Program-made: the position numbers and the translations under genes | Notes under the pieces: model-generated | The model's database searches: none | Seen by the model: only the letters and a program-made list of their open reading frames with translations | What the model was told of the DNA's origin: nothing | Assembly (NCBI GenBank): GCA_019753405.1 | Contig: JAIKLF010000002.1 | Location: 1-64,000 of the forward strand | DNA from: Murdochiella sp. Marseille-P8839 | GTDB lineage: Bacteria; Bacillota; Clostridia; Tissierellales; Peptoniphilaceae | Length of the DNA: 64,000 nucleotides | Reading direction: 5' to 3' | Part shown: one piece after another, positions 45,811 through 54,525 of the stretch | How the letters are laid out: each line of letters starts with the position of its first letter | How positions within the stretch are numbered: the first letter of the stretch is position 1

Positions 45811-46502
45811 TTACGATACGCAATTTACATAAGTTTTACGGAGAAGGCGAAAACCGGGTGGAGGTCCTAAAAAACATTGACCTAACCATCGCTGACGGAC
45901 AAGTCGTATGCGTGTTGGGCCCATCCGGATCAGGGAAGTCAACATTGCTGAATATTCTCGGCGGCATTGAAGATATTGACGAGGGCGAGGTAACGGTTGC
46001 TGATGTTGCCTTACATAGAGCGGGAAAAAAGGAATTGGAACAGTATCGGCGCCATCACGTCGGCTTTGTTTTCCAATTTTACAATTTGATCAGCAATTTG
46101 AATGTGAAGGAAAACATCGAGGTAGGCGCGTATCTGTCCACCAATCCGCTGAATGTCGAGGAGACCATCGACACGCTTGGTCTGCGCGACCAGACGCACA
46201 AATATCCCAATCAGATTTCCGGAGGACAGGCACAGAGAACGTCCATCGGACGCGCCATTGTCAAGAATCCTTCGCTTTTGTTGTGCGACGAACCCACCGG
46301 AGCCTTGGACTATGAAAGTGCAAAAGATGTGTTGGGACTCATTGAAACGCTGAAAGAAAAATATCATCCCATCATTATTATCGCCACGCACAATACACAG
46401 ATCGCTCGGATGTGTGATACCACCATTCGCCTGCATAACGGATCGGTGCTGGAGGTAGCGCCGAATCTGCAGCCGATTACGGCCGAGGAGGTGAGCTGGT
46501 AA
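45807..46502 (+). CDS. ABC transporter ATP-binding protein (MacB/LolD type)
   Basis: A 231-residue ATPase with Walker A GPSGSGKST (about residue 36), Q-loop FVFQFYNLI, signature SGGQAQRTSIGRA and Walker B LLLCDEPTGALD with an H-loop at IIATHN. The EPTGALD variant and the FYNLI Q-loop place it in the MacB/LolD/BceA group that drives FtsX-like permeases in mechanotransmission or antimicrobial-peptide export. Its stop overlaps the next start by one base (TAATG), so the two are co-translated. No sensor kinase adjoins it, unlike Bce systems. Confidence 0.9.
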   Translation: MITIRNLHKFYGEGENRVEVLKNIDLTIADGQVVCVLGPSGSGKSTLLNILGGIEDIDEGEVTVADVALHRAGKKELEQYRRHHVGFVFQFYNLISNLNVKENIEVGAYLSTNPLNVEETIDTLGLRDQTHKYPNQISGGQAQRTSIGRAIVKNPSLLLCDEPTGALDYESAKDVLGLIETLKEKYHPIIIIATHNTQIARMCDTTIRLHNGSVLEVAPNLQPITAEEVSW

Positions 46503-48772
46503 TGCGAAATCCGATGAACAAGCGCATCCCCCGGATGCTGCTTCATCAGCCGGCACATTATGTGCCGCTGTTTCTGCTTCTGTTGATTACGATTATTTTT
46601 TGCTCCGCCTTTTTCCTCGTGCAGGGGTCGGTGGAACGTCTCTACTATGATTTTATGGATCGCGCTAATGTAGAGGACGGCCGTTTTACGACCCTTTCAC
46701 CGTTAAGCGACTCGACTTGGAAACGTCTGGAAGAGAAAGGTGTCCGACTGGAAAAAAGTTATTATGCCGAGGCAAAGGTCGGGAATGCCGACGTGCATCT
46801 TTATGCCAAGCGACAGAAAATCAATCTTCCCGATGTGATCGCCGGACGCATGCCGGAAAAAGACGACGAAGTGGCGCTGGATGTGAATTATGCCGGGGAG
46901 CATGCCTATACGATCGGTCAGGACGTGACACTAAGCGGACACAAGATGCATCTGGTAGGAACGGTGGTACTTCCCGACTACATCGCAATGATGCGCAATC
47001 GTGCCGACTTGGTTATGGACACGAAAAACTTCGGCGTAGGCATCGTCAGCGCGGACGGGCTTTCGCGCTTTGATCAGCAGGGGTTGCAATATACGTATTC
47101 CTATCGTGAAAACAAGACTTCCGCCACAAAAAAGGAAGCAAATGACACGCTCAAAGAGCTCACGAAAACCGTTTATGAAGACAACATCTTGACGGAAGCC
47201 ATGACCAAAGCGCAAAACAAGCGCATTTCCTACATGATGGATGATATGGGCGGCGATGTGCCGATGATGCAGACGGTTCTCGTGTTGGCGGTGCTGTCGA
47301 TCGCCTTTGTGTTCACCATGCAGACCCGCAATCAGATTATATCGGAATCCAGCGCCATCGGAACCCTAATGGCATCGGGCTATACCCGTCGGGAGTTGAT
47401 TGCCCATTATATGTTATTGCCGACGATAGCGGTGTTTTCGGCAGCTGTGCTGGGCAATTTCATCACGTATCAGGTGGGCTATAAACTGTATCTGAACTTG
47501 TACTATGCCTCTTTTTCGTTGCCGGTTTTTCATCCGCTGTTCAATGCGCGTGCTTTTTTGCTAACGACGGTTATACCCGCGACAATCGTGATGCTCATCC
47601 AATTTCTGATGCTGATGACCAAGCTGCGCCTGCGTCCATTGCGTTTTCTGCGCCATGAATTGGGACGCAAACCGCGCGTTTCCAAGATGCGTTTCTCTCG
47701 TTTCGCTTTCTTTTCCCGCCTGGGCTTTCTTTCTCGCTATCGTCTAAAGGTGTTGTTTAACAATAAACTCAATGTCCTGGTTCTGCTCTTCGGGGTTACG
47801 CTCTCGAGCGTGTTTCTTTGTTTCGGACTGGGCATGCGTCCGATTTTTGAGCGGCATGCCACACTGATGCAAAAGGAGTTTCCGGCAAAAGTGCAGACTT
47901 TTGTCCGTCCGGGAGCGGTGCTTGGTGCAGCCGATGAAAAGGCGGAAAAATTCGGATATGCCGCCTTTGACCTTTCCATCAACGGCGACGTGCATCCTTT
48001 TGCTCTCTATGGCGTGGCCCCTCATAGCCGCTACTTCGATGCTAAAGCAATTGATCCGCTGCAGGACAAAGAAATTCAAGCTTCGGAGGGCCTTATGAAA
48101 CGATTTGGCCTTGCGGAAGGGGATAACATCACGGTGGTCAATCCATACACGGGAAAAAAGTATACGTTCTGCATTCGCGCCATGCGTCGACAGGCGGTCA
48201 CGCTTTCGGCCTATATGCCGCTTGCCGCCTTTAATGCCGTCATGGGCTACGATAAGGAGGCCTTTTCCGGTTACTATTCGGAAGAAAAATTGCACCTGGA
48301 TCCCGCCTATGTGGCTTCCTGCATCGACCTGGATACCGTGGGCAAAGCATCGGATCATTTTTTGGATACGTTCGGTCAGATCATCGGTCCCATCGTTTTT
48401 ATCGCGGTTCTGTTTTACTTTATCTTCATCGACTTCCTGTCCAAAGCCATTGTGGATAAGGCCAAAACGGAAATTGCATATCTTAAAATCTTTGGCTTTA
48501 CCGACACGGAAACGACCGGTATCTACCTGCGTGCCACCGGCATTCTTCTCAGCCTCTTCCTTCTGGTGTTGCCGTTTATTTTGCGCTCTGCTATGGCCGT
48601 CCTATTAACCGCGTCGCTCGCCAAACTCGATTCCTACATGGATCCGCACTTGTCCATGCACATCTATTTCCTGGTCAGCGTAACGGGCGCAGTGCTCTTC
48701 TTCCTGGTGCAGGCTTTGCAGAAGCGAAAAATCGCCAAAATCAGTATGACGGAGACGTTGAAAGAAGTGTAG
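46502..48772 (+). CDS. FtsX-like ABC transporter permease
   Basis: A 756-residue permease: one TM helix (LLLLITIIFCSAFFLV), a large extracytoplasmic domain (about residues 45-235, MacB-like periplasmic core), three TM helices around 250-370 forming an FtsX domain, a second outer domain (about 455-610) and three further TM helices (PIVFIAVLFYFIFIDFL onward). This is the long, duplicated FtsX layout of Gram-positive MacB-like exporters. It pairs with the upstream ATPase. Substrate unknown; peptides or membrane-active compounds are the usual cargo of the group. Confidence 0.88.
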   Translation: MRNPMNKRIPRMLLHQPAHYVPLFLLLLITIIFCSAFFLVQGSVERLYYDFMDRANVEDGRFTTLSPLSDSTWKRLEEKGVRLEKSYYAEAKVGNADVHLYAKRQKINLPDVIAGRMPEKDDEVALDVNYAGEHAYTIGQDVTLSGHKMHLVGTVVLPDYIAMMRNRADLVMDTKNFGVGIVSADGLSRFDQQGLQYTYSYRENKTSATKKEANDTLKELTKTVYEDNILTEAMTKAQNKRISYMMDDMGGDVPMMQTVLVLAVLSIAFVFTMQTRNQIISESSAIGTLMASGYTRRELIAHYMLLPTIAVFSAAVLGNFITYQVGYKLYLNLYYASFSLPVFHPLFNARAFLLTTVIPATIVMLIQFLMLMTKLRLRPLRFLRHELGRKPRVSKMRFSRFAFFSRLGFLSRYRLKVLFNNKLNVLVLLFGVTLSSVFLCFGLGMRPIFERHATLMQKEFPAKVQTFVRPGAVLGAADEKAEKFGYAAFDLSINGDVHPFALYGVAPHSRYFDAKAIDPLQDKEIQASEGLMKRFGLAEGDNITVVNPYTGKKYTFCIRAMRRQAVTLSAYMPLAAFNAVMGYDKEAFSGYYSEEKLHLDPAYVASCIDLDTVGKASDHFLDTFGQIIGPIVFIAVLFYFIFIDFLSKAIVDKAKTEIAYLKIFGFTDTETTGIYLRATGILLSLFLLVLPFILRSAMAVLLTASLAKLDSYMDPHLSMHIYFLVSVTGAVLFFLVQALQKRKIAKISMTETLKEV

Positions 48773-49070
48773 TGCAGACAGAGTAATTCGGTGGAAGAGA
48801 TTCCGCGGTGAAGAAGGAAATGTCACCGGGAAGCGCTCCGCTGCAAGATAGTCGACAGATGACATAACAGCGCCAAGCGCCCTCTTTACCTGTTTTTTAC
48901 GCCTTTTTTATGGCAATGCACAGTAATTGCTTCGGATCTGCGGGACAATGCCTTCAGGTATTTCCTTATTTTCGATCGATAGACGGCAGGTTATCATACC
49001 GATGATCGGAAAGTGCAGGGATGATCGGAAATTACCCACACGGCAGGAAAGTACAGGAAAGGGGATCGCG
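48773..49070 (+). other. Intergenic stretch with a short direct repeat
   Basis: The only structure I see is GATGATCGGAAA occurring twice, at 49001-49012 and 49020-49031, 19 bases apart and about 45 bases before the next start codon. It may be a regulator site. No promoter is clear. Confidence 0.3.
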
Positions 49071-49499
49071 ATGACGCTGTTTTTGAATGAAGAGGATATG
49101 CACAAAAACCTTGCGGAATTGTTGCCGGAAGGGGAGACGTATCAGGTACAGATATGGGGCCTGATTCTTGGCGGTTCGAGCCTGGAACGTTTCCTCCTTG
49201 GAAATATGTCAACACTAAATAATGTATGCACGTACTTTGGCGTAACGGAAAAACACTTGGTGATGGCCCTGATGGGAACCGTGTCCATTTCCCAACGGCA
49301 AGGCGAGCTGGTGCTTCCTTTAGAAGAAATTGACCTGGTGAAGGTCAAGCGTTCCTTCCTTCCCGGAAAATCGATGGTCATTCTGCAAGTCGGCCAGGAA
49401 AAAATCAAACTCTCCCTGATGTCCCGAAATCCCGTCACGGCAAGCATTAAAAACCAAAAGGAAGAGATTGCGACCTTCTGTTCTTTGCTCCAAAAATGA
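49071..49499 (+). CDS. Small soluble protein, possibly PH-like
   Basis: A 142-residue protein started at 49071, where GGAAAGGGGATC precedes the ATG; the longer frame from 48927 has no site. No signal peptide or TM helix. The central part alternates strand-like hydrophobic segments (VCTYFGVTEKHLVMALMG, ELVLPLEEIDLVKVKRSF, KSMVILQVGQEKIKLSLM) and ends with a helix, which resembles bacterial PH-domain proteins. I cannot name a family. It precedes the MscS gene by 139 bases and may be co-transcribed. Confidence 0.55.
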   Translation: MTLFLNEEDMHKNLAELLPEGETYQVQIWGLILGGSSLERFLLGNMSTLNNVCTYFGVTEKHLVMALMGTVSISQRQGELVLPLEEIDLVKVKRSFLPGKSMVILQVGQEKIKLSLMSRNPVTASIKNQKEEIATFCSLLQK

Positions 49500-49638
49500 G
49501 GCTGGGAGGAAAATATATTTGTGCTGTGATGCGGTAAGGCGGGTTTCCGTCCCATCCAACACTTTGCCTTTCCTTCTCTCTCTTGATAAGCTAAAGAGCA
49601 GTATCGATTGCTTTGTTCGTTTGCGAAGGGAGAGAGGG

Positions 49639-50523
49639 ATGCAACAATATTTTGAATATTTACGCGATATCGGAGATGATCAACATTCCTTTTTGGAAAA
49701 AATAGCAGTCTCGGCGTTGATTTTTTTGGCCGTCTTTGTGGTGCGGCTTTTGGTGACGAAAAGCATCGATGGAGTGGTGAAAGACGAGAAGCGTCGTCAT
49801 CGCATTCAGTCGGTAACGCGCTTCTTTACAGTTATCCTGACGGTTTATCTGGTGCTCTATGTTTGGTTTTCCCGCGCAAAATCCGTCGGCCTCATTGTGG
49901 GCATCGGCCTGGCTTTGCTGGTATTAGCGCTCAAAGATCTTATCATGGACATCTTCGCCTTTATTTATATTTCTTTGCGTCGCCCATTTGCCGTGGGCGA
50001 TCTCGTGGAAATCAGGGGAGTTCAAGGTGAGGTCATTGATATTGATTTTATTCAATTCAATCTGGCGGAAATGGGCGCATTGGTGGATTGTATGACGCCA
50101 ACCGGGCGTTACGTTTCGTTTCCCAACCGTTTTATTTTTCAAGAGGCGGTATTTAATTACAACCGGGATGATCCCTTTGTGATGCAGGATGTCTTCGTTC
50201 TCATTGATGGGAAAGATGATCGCCAAAAAGCCTTGGAAATCGCCGGGAAAGTTGCCTATGAGAAATATCAGAATATCATCGCCGACTACGACGAAGAGGA
50301 AATGCAGCATTTTGAAAATGCGGTCAGTGCCATGAGTGGTGATACAAAGCCAAAAATCCGCGCGACCCTTGATCCCAACGGCGTTCGTATCTATATTCAA
50401 TTCTTCACCTCCTATGATGAAATCGGCAAAAACAAAATGATCATGGAAAATGCCCTGTACGATGCGCTGCTCGCCAACGGCTTCACGTTCCCTTCGCCGC
50501 AGTACATTCGTCTGGTGAAGTAA
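49639..50523 (+). CDS. Small-conductance mechanosensitive channel (MscS family)
   Basis: A 294-residue membrane protein started at 49639 after GGGAGAGAGGG. TM helices are at about residues 20-38 (VSALIFLAVFVVRLLV), 60-80 (FFTVILTVYLVLYVWF) and 85-118 with the pore-lining helix (GLIVGIGLALLVLALKDLIM). The beta domain follows with FAVGDLVEIRGVQGEVIDID, the MscS hallmark, and a C-terminal alpha/beta domain. Such channels release solutes during osmotic downshift. Its 3' end faces the repeat field at 50524-51340 and the convergent TlpA-like gene. Confidence 0.87.
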   Translation: MQQYFEYLRDIGDDQHSFLEKIAVSALIFLAVFVVRLLVTKSIDGVVKDEKRRHRIQSVTRFFTVILTVYLVLYVWFSRAKSVGLIVGIGLALLVLALKDLIMDIFAFIYISLRRPFAVGDLVEIRGVQGEVIDIDFIQFNLAEMGALVDCMTPTGRYVSFPNRFIFQEAVFNYNRDDPFVMQDVFVLIDGKDDRQKALEIAGKVAYEKYQNIIADYDEEEMQHFENAVSAMSGDTKPKIRATLDPNGVRIYIQFFTSYDEIGKNKMIMENALYDALLANGFTFPSPQYIRLVK

Positions 50524-51340
50524 GCTGCTGTCAAGGCGTTCCCTCGGAAACCGCGCCGTCAACGGCGATCCCAGCGGTGCTCCTTCTGAGGTCGTCGAAC
50601 CCTGGTATTAACACGAAATAAACCATTTGTCAGGGACGCCGACCCTGACAACCTCTCGTTACAGCCCTTCGTCAGGGGCACATACCCTGATAACCTCAAA
50701 ATTTAGCAATTCATCAGGGTATGTTGATCCCTGGCATATACGAGAATTGACTCTCCGTCAGGGATGTCGGCCCTGATAACCTCTCACTTTAGCAAGTCCT
50801 CAGGGGTCATCGGACCCTGTTTTAACACGATATTTTCCCTTCGTCAGGGTCGCGGACCCTGACAACTTCTCCTTTCAGCCATTCGTCAGGGGAGCATACC
50901 CTGATAACCTCAAAATTTAGCAATTCATCAGGGTATGTTGATCCCTGGCATATACGAGAATTGACTCTTCGTCAGGGGTGCGGACCCTGACAACTTATCA
51001 ATTTAGCAAGTCGTCAGGGGTCATCGAACCCTGTTTTTCGCACAAACTTTACCATTCGTCAGGGACGCCGACCCTGATAACTTCTTGTTTTAGCCATTCA
51101 TCAGGGTCGCAGCCCCTGACAACATCTCACTCTGGCAAGTCGTCAGGGGTTGAAGGCCCCTGGCATTAACGTGAAATTGACATCTCGTCCATTCAGGACG
51201 CGCTTCTTTTATGAGATCCAATAGCGCCGCCATCATTATTTCTGGCAGCGTTCCCTATGAGCTGCGCCGTCATCACCATTTCCAGCGGCGCACCGCTTCT
51301 CTCTCTTCGCCCGAAGGTTCCTTTTCAAGGCGACTTCGCC
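50524..51340. repeat. Gene-free field: CAGGG/CCCTGA hairpin array between convergent genes
   Basis: About ten units with arms CCCTGAYAAC/GTCAGGG run from about 50598 to 51170. They belong to the same family as 565-1175 but in the opposite orientation: the reverse complement of the CATTTGTCAGGG...ACACGAAAT units gives the AAATTTCGTGT units of the left array. Two stretches, about 50684-50750 and 50900-50965, are identical over some 65 bases, showing recent duplication inside the array. No gene is present. Confidence 0.75.
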
Positions 51341-51343
51341 AGC

Positions 51344-51380
51344 AATCAAAAAGGAAGCGACGGGCGTACCCGTCGCTTCC
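51344..51380 (-). terminator. Terminator of the TlpA-like gene
   Basis: On the minus strand a perfect 12-pair stem GGAAGCGACGGG/CCCGTCGCTTCC with a four-base loop is followed by TTTTTGATT. It lies 45 bases past the stop at 51425. Confidence 0.85.
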
Positions 51381-51424
51381 TCGTCGTATACTGTTGCTCG
51401 GTAATACCGAGAGTTGAAGTGCGT

Positions 51425-52411
51425 TTAATTTTTCGCGCTATTCTTGTATGCTGCGTCTTTATTTGCATCGTTTGCCAAAACTTGGGCGATGCGCTCCTCT
51501 AAGGCCTTTTTGCCGTTTCCTTCGGCTACCGAACCGAGAATCGGGTCACCGACGATGTTTCCGTCACGGTCTACAACGACGGTGGTAGGGAAGGCCATAA
51601 TGTTCTTCACATATTTTCCGGCTTCACTATCTGATGCAAACGTGAGGTTCGGATACGTGGCGTTTTTCTTTTGCAAGATGGATTTGGCTTCGGCAATGGC
51701 ATCCTTGTCACCATCCAGCGTGAAGGAGTTGACGCCGACGACAATGCCGTCTTTTTCCTTCAATTGCTGATGAAGGGCCTCTAAATCACCCAGCTCACCG
51801 ACGCAAGGCTTGCAAGTGCTGAACCAAAAATTGATGACCGTGACGGCATGCTGGCGGAAGATGCCGGAATCAACGTTGTTGCCGTCCAGATCCTTGCCGG
51901 TAAAGTCGGGGAAGGGGGTAGTGGCGCCCTGCTTTGCGCCACCTTTATCGGAGGCACCGCCCTTGTTATCCTTCGGTGCTTCTTTTTCCAGCGCAAGAAT
52001 TTTTTCTTCAATGGCACGAATTTCCTCGGCGCCCGCTTTCAAGGTTTTCAGCTCCGCTTCCGTGAACTTGTCTTTTGCACTCTCAATGGTCTGCAACAGG
52101 AAATCGCCATAGTTGGTGCCATCCGAAATCATCCCGGAATTCTTGTTGGCCGACAGGAAGAGCTTATCCCACAGCTCTTGGTCCTTGCTGAAAATGGCGT
52201 TTTCCTGATCGTGCAATTCCGCTAATTTGGCATCAATCTCCGATCCGCCTTTTTCCGCGGTCGGATCCGTTTTTCCGGCCTCCGCTGCCGGCACGCTCAT
52301 GCCGCTTTCCGGCATTTGGCTGTCTTCTGCAGGCTTCTTACTTCCGCAAGCGGCCAGACCGAAAGCCAGGCCGGCTGCCAACAAAAGCAAAGATACTTTT
52401 TTCGTGTTCAT
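51425..52411 (-). CDS. TlpA-like thioredoxin-fold lipoprotein
   Basis: A 328-residue lipoprotein started at 52411 (AAAGGAG before ATG); the longer frame lacks a site. The signal ends in a lipobox LAAC followed by GSKKPAED. A helical, charged region (about residues 45-155) with coiled-coil character precedes a TlpA/AhpC-TSA domain (about 175-310). The redox motif is FWFSTCKPCVGE, the cis-Pro region is MAFPTTVVVDRDG. It should reduce or oxidise thiols at the outer face of the membrane. The upstream Fe-S membrane protein and CxxC mini-protein probably pass electrons to it. A copy of the motif found at the adjacent two-component promoter lies 18 bases upstream of the start. Confidence 0.85.
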   Translation of the reverse strand: MNTKKVSLLLLAAGLAFGLAACGSKKPAEDSQMPESGMSVPAAEAGKTDPTAEKGGSEIDAKLAELHDQENAIFSKDQELWDKLFLSANKNSGMISDGTNYGDFLLQTIESAKDKFTEAELKTLKAGAEEIRAIEEKILALEKEAPKDNKGGASDKGGAKQGATTPFPDFTGKDLDGNNVDSGIFRQHAVTVINFWFSTCKPCVGELGDLEALHQQLKEKDGIVVGVNSFTLDGDKDAIAEAKSILQKKNATYPNLTFASDSEAGKYVKNIMAFPTTVVVDRDGNIVGDPILGSVAEGNGKKALEERIAQVLANDANKDAAYKNSAKN

Positions 52412-52428
52412 GTGATTCTCCTTTACTG

Positions 52429-52442
52429 GTGTTCTTCTTAAC
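52429..52442 (-). promoter_or_regulatory. GTTAAGAAGAACAC motif upstream of the TlpA-like gene
   Basis: On the minus strand GTTAAGAAGAACAC is identical over 14 bases to 53777-53790 in the promoter region of the two-component system. I infer a shared response-regulator site. Confidence 0.45.
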
Positions 52443-52500
52443 GAATATTTTCTTCCATTCTTCGTATGAAATGCCGTGCCTGCTTTACACGACATTGTTT

Positions 52501-52617
52501 GCGCTTGCTAAAGGCGCATATTCACTGCGATTGACAATTGCGCTTGCTGAAGGCGCGTATTCACTGCGATTGACAGTTGCGCTTGCTGAAGGCGCATGTT
52601 CACTGCGATTGACGTTT
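52501..52617. repeat. Three 39-base tandem repeats
   Basis: Units at 52501, 52540 and 52579 begin GCGCTTGCTRAAGGCGC and continue to CACTGCGATTGAC. The GCGC-TTGCTGAAG-GCGC part forms a small hairpin in each. They sit between the Fe-S membrane protein and the TlpA-like gene, which they would separate on the shared minus-strand transcript. The period is divisible by three, so both strands stay open, but no ribosome site supports a gene. Confidence 0.75.
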
Positions 52618-52642
52618 TTAGCCTTAAAGGATTGGCCAACTT

Positions 52643-53590
52643 CTATTTTTCCACAACGATTGGCTTTTCGGCGACCGGGTTTTTCGGTTCCAACGCTTCC
52701 GGCGCATTTTTTCTGCCGCATCCCAGCCCGTAGCGGAAATGCAGGGCACCGGTGGGACAGGCGTTGATGCACATGCCGCAGCGGATGCATTCCGCATGTG
52801 CCGGTGTTTTTAACACATTAACGTCCATTTTGCAGGCCTTTGCACACTTTCCGCAGGAAACGCAGCGGTGCTCTTCCACCTGAATTTGCAACAGGGAGAT
52901 CCGGTTAAAGAGGGCATAGAATGCACCCAGCGGACACAGCCATTTGCAAAAGGGACGAAAGAACAGGATGCTTAGAACGACGATGGTCAACAGAATGCCG
53001 AGCTTCCAGGTGAACAGGGCGCCAAGCGCCGATCGGATACCGCTATTGACCAGGGAAAGTGGAATCGCGCCTTCCAATACGCCCTGCGGACAGAGGTATT
53101 TACAGAAGTAGGGATCACCCAATCCGATTTCGTTTACCAGCAAGAGCGGCAATAGAAAGACCATGACCACAAGGATGATGTATTTGAGGTAGGTCAGAGG
53201 GCGAAGCCGCTTGGTCGAGAACTTCTTCGTCGGAATTTTATGCAGCAATTCCTGAAACCAGCCGAACGGGCAAAGGAAGCCACAGATGAAGCGTCCGAGA
53301 AGCACCCCGAGCAGAATGAGAATGCCCGTTATGTAGTACGAAAAGCGGAATTTCGAGGACCCGACGACGGCCTGAAACGATCCGATGGGACACGCCCCGG
53401 AGGCTGCCGGGCAGGAATAACAATTAAGCCCCGGCACACAGACCATTTTTCCATTTCCCTGATAGAGCGACCCGGTGAAAAAATTCGGCAGATGGATATT
53501 GGTCAGCAGCGTCGCGCCTGCTTGCCACCATCCGCGGAAGCGGGAAAGTAACCGGGACTTGCTTTTCTTCGGATCAGCCAATGCCCACAC
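52643..53590 (-). CDS. Polyferredoxin-like 4Fe-4S membrane protein (NapH/NosR-like)
   Basis: A 315-residue integral membrane electron carrier. It has N-terminal Cys motifs (CYSCPAASGACPIG), two CxxxCP-type motifs at helix ends (FICGFLCPFGW, FCKYLCPQGVL, FCKWLCPLGAF) and two classical 4Fe-4S ferredoxin motifs (CVSCGKCAKACKMD and CIRCGMCINACPTGA) near the C-terminus. TM helices lie between them. In related anaerobes such proteins neighbour a CD1871A-type CxxC mini-protein and a TlpA-like thioredoxin, as here, and are thought to carry electrons to extracytoplasmic thiols. The first in-frame start is a GTG at 53590, inside the 3' end of the mini-protein gene (17-base overlap), so it is probably translationally coupled. 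Confidence 0.85.
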   Translation of the reverse strand: MWALADPKKSKSRLLSRFRGWWQAGATLLTNIHLPNFFTGSLYQGNGKMVCVPGLNCYSCPAASGACPIGSFQAVVGSSKFRFSYYITGILILLGVLLGRFICGFLCPFGWFQELLHKIPTKKFSTKRLRPLTYLKYIILVVMVFLLPLLLVNEIGLGDPYFCKYLCPQGVLEGAIPLSLVNSGIRSALGALFTWKLGILLTIVVLSILFFRPFCKWLCPLGAFYALFNRISLLQIQVEEHRCVSCGKCAKACKMDVNVLKTPAHAECIRCGMCINACPTGALHFRYGLGCGRKNAPEALEPKNPVAEKPIVVEK

Positions 53591-53720
53591 ACTCCATGCA
53601 GAGACGAATGGCTTTGGCGAGGACGGTCTCTACCTCACCACGCATAGCGCCCACGACGATCATGCCCACAGCGGCGACGAGCAGGGCAATCTGGGTAATG
53701 CTTCGTTTTTTTGTCTTCAT
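53574..53720 (-). CDS. CD1871A-type CxxC mini-protein
   Basis: A 48-residue protein beginning MKTKKRSITQIALLVAAVGM, i.e. a basic start and a single TM helix, and ending IRLCMECVGIG with a CxxC pair. AAAGGAG lies six bases before the ATG. Length, helix and C-terminal LCMECVGIG match the small CD1871A family of CxxC-motif proteins that accompany 4Fe-4S membrane proteins. It likely forms a redox-active membrane peptide in the electron path to the TlpA-like lipoprotein. It heads the minus-strand operon and is divergent from the two-component system. Confidence 0.8.
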   Translation of the reverse strand: MKTKKRSITQIALLVAAVGMIVVGAMRGEVETVLAKAIRLCMECVGIG

Positions 53721-53767
53721 GGCGACTCCTTTCTTGTTGACAAGAAGAAGAATAGCAGAACAAACAT

Positions 53768-53826
53768 AAAGATGGTGTTAAGAAGAACACGAAAGATGGT
53801 GTTAAGAAGAGATCGTATGCTATACT
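53768..53826 (+). promoter_or_regulatory. Promoter with two direct repeats upstream of the two-component system
   Basis: AAAGATGGTGTTAAGAAGA occurs at 53768-53786 and 53792-53810, a 24-base period. A TATACT -10 box follows at 53821-53826, so the second copy covers the -35. Direct repeats at this place are typical of OmpR-family binding, suggesting autoregulation and control of the divergent redox operon. Confidence 0.6.
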
Positions 53827-53847
53827 GCATCCGAAACGGAGGAAGGT

Positions 53848-54525
53848 ATGCGTTTATTACTTGTGGAAGATGAGCCTTTTTTAAGCGACAGCATTGCGAA
53901 AAGTTTGCGCCGGCAGGGCTATAGCGTGGATATTTGTGCGGATGGTGAAGCGGCCATGGAGGCCGTAACGTTGGAACCGTATGATTTAGTGCTTTTGGAT
54001 TTGAATTTGCCCAAGGTGGACGGCATGACGGTTTTGCGCACAATTCGTAAGGAAGATTTGCAAACGCCGGTTCTTATTCTTTCGGCGCGCAGTGAGATTG
54101 CGGATAAAGTCAATGGTCTGGATGCAGGAGCGAACGATTATCTTTCCAAGCCCTTTCATCTGGAAGAGCTGGCAGCTCGGGTGCGCAGCCTTTTGCGTCG
54201 GGATTTTATTCAGCAGGAAGTGTGCCTTCGCTTTGGTGAGTTGACTTTTGATACCCGTACGCGCACGACAACGGTCGGCGAACAGGTGATCGCCCTTACC
54301 AAAAAGGAGAGCGGCATTTTGGAATATTTGCTCCTGCATCCCGGTCGTCCGGTCAGCCAGGAGGAATTGATGGAGCACGTTTGGGACGGCAGCGTAGATA
54401 GCTTCAGCAATGCGATTCGTGTACACATCAGCGCCTTGCGCAAGAAATTGCGTGCAGCGCTGGGCTATGATCCGGTGCGCAATCGAATCGGGGAAGGCTA
54501 CCTTTTGGAAGGACCCACGCCATGA
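53848..54525 (+). CDS. OmpR-family response regulator
   Basis: A 225-residue regulator with GGAGG before the ATG. The receiver domain has the acidic pair at residues 7-8 (VEDE), phospho-acceptor Asp51 in LVLLDLNLPKVDG, and Lys in NDYLSKPFHLEEL. A winged-helix DNA-binding domain (about 125-222) carries LTKKESGILEYLLLHPG and the recognition helix SNAIRVHISALRKKL. It overlaps the kinase gene by four bases (ATGA). Its likely sites are the 24-base-period repeats in its own promoter and the matching motif before the TlpA-like gene; this regulon is inference. Confidence 0.9.
   Translation: MRLLLVEDEPFLSDSIAKSLRRQGYSVDICADGEAAMEAVTLEPYDLVLLDLNLPKVDGMTVLRTIRKEDLQTPVLILSARSEIADKVNGLDAGANDYLSKPFHLEELAARVRSLLRRDFIQQEVCLRFGELTFDTRTRTTTVGEQVIALTKKESGILEYLLLHPGRPVSQEELMEHVWDGSVDSFSNAIRVHISALRKKLRAALGYDPVRNRIGEGYLLEGPTP

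Noticed and set aside
52429-52767. 112-codon plus-strand frame over the 39-base repeats
   Set aside because: It exists because the repeat period is divisible by three; it is antisense to the Fe-S membrane protein and has no ribosome site.
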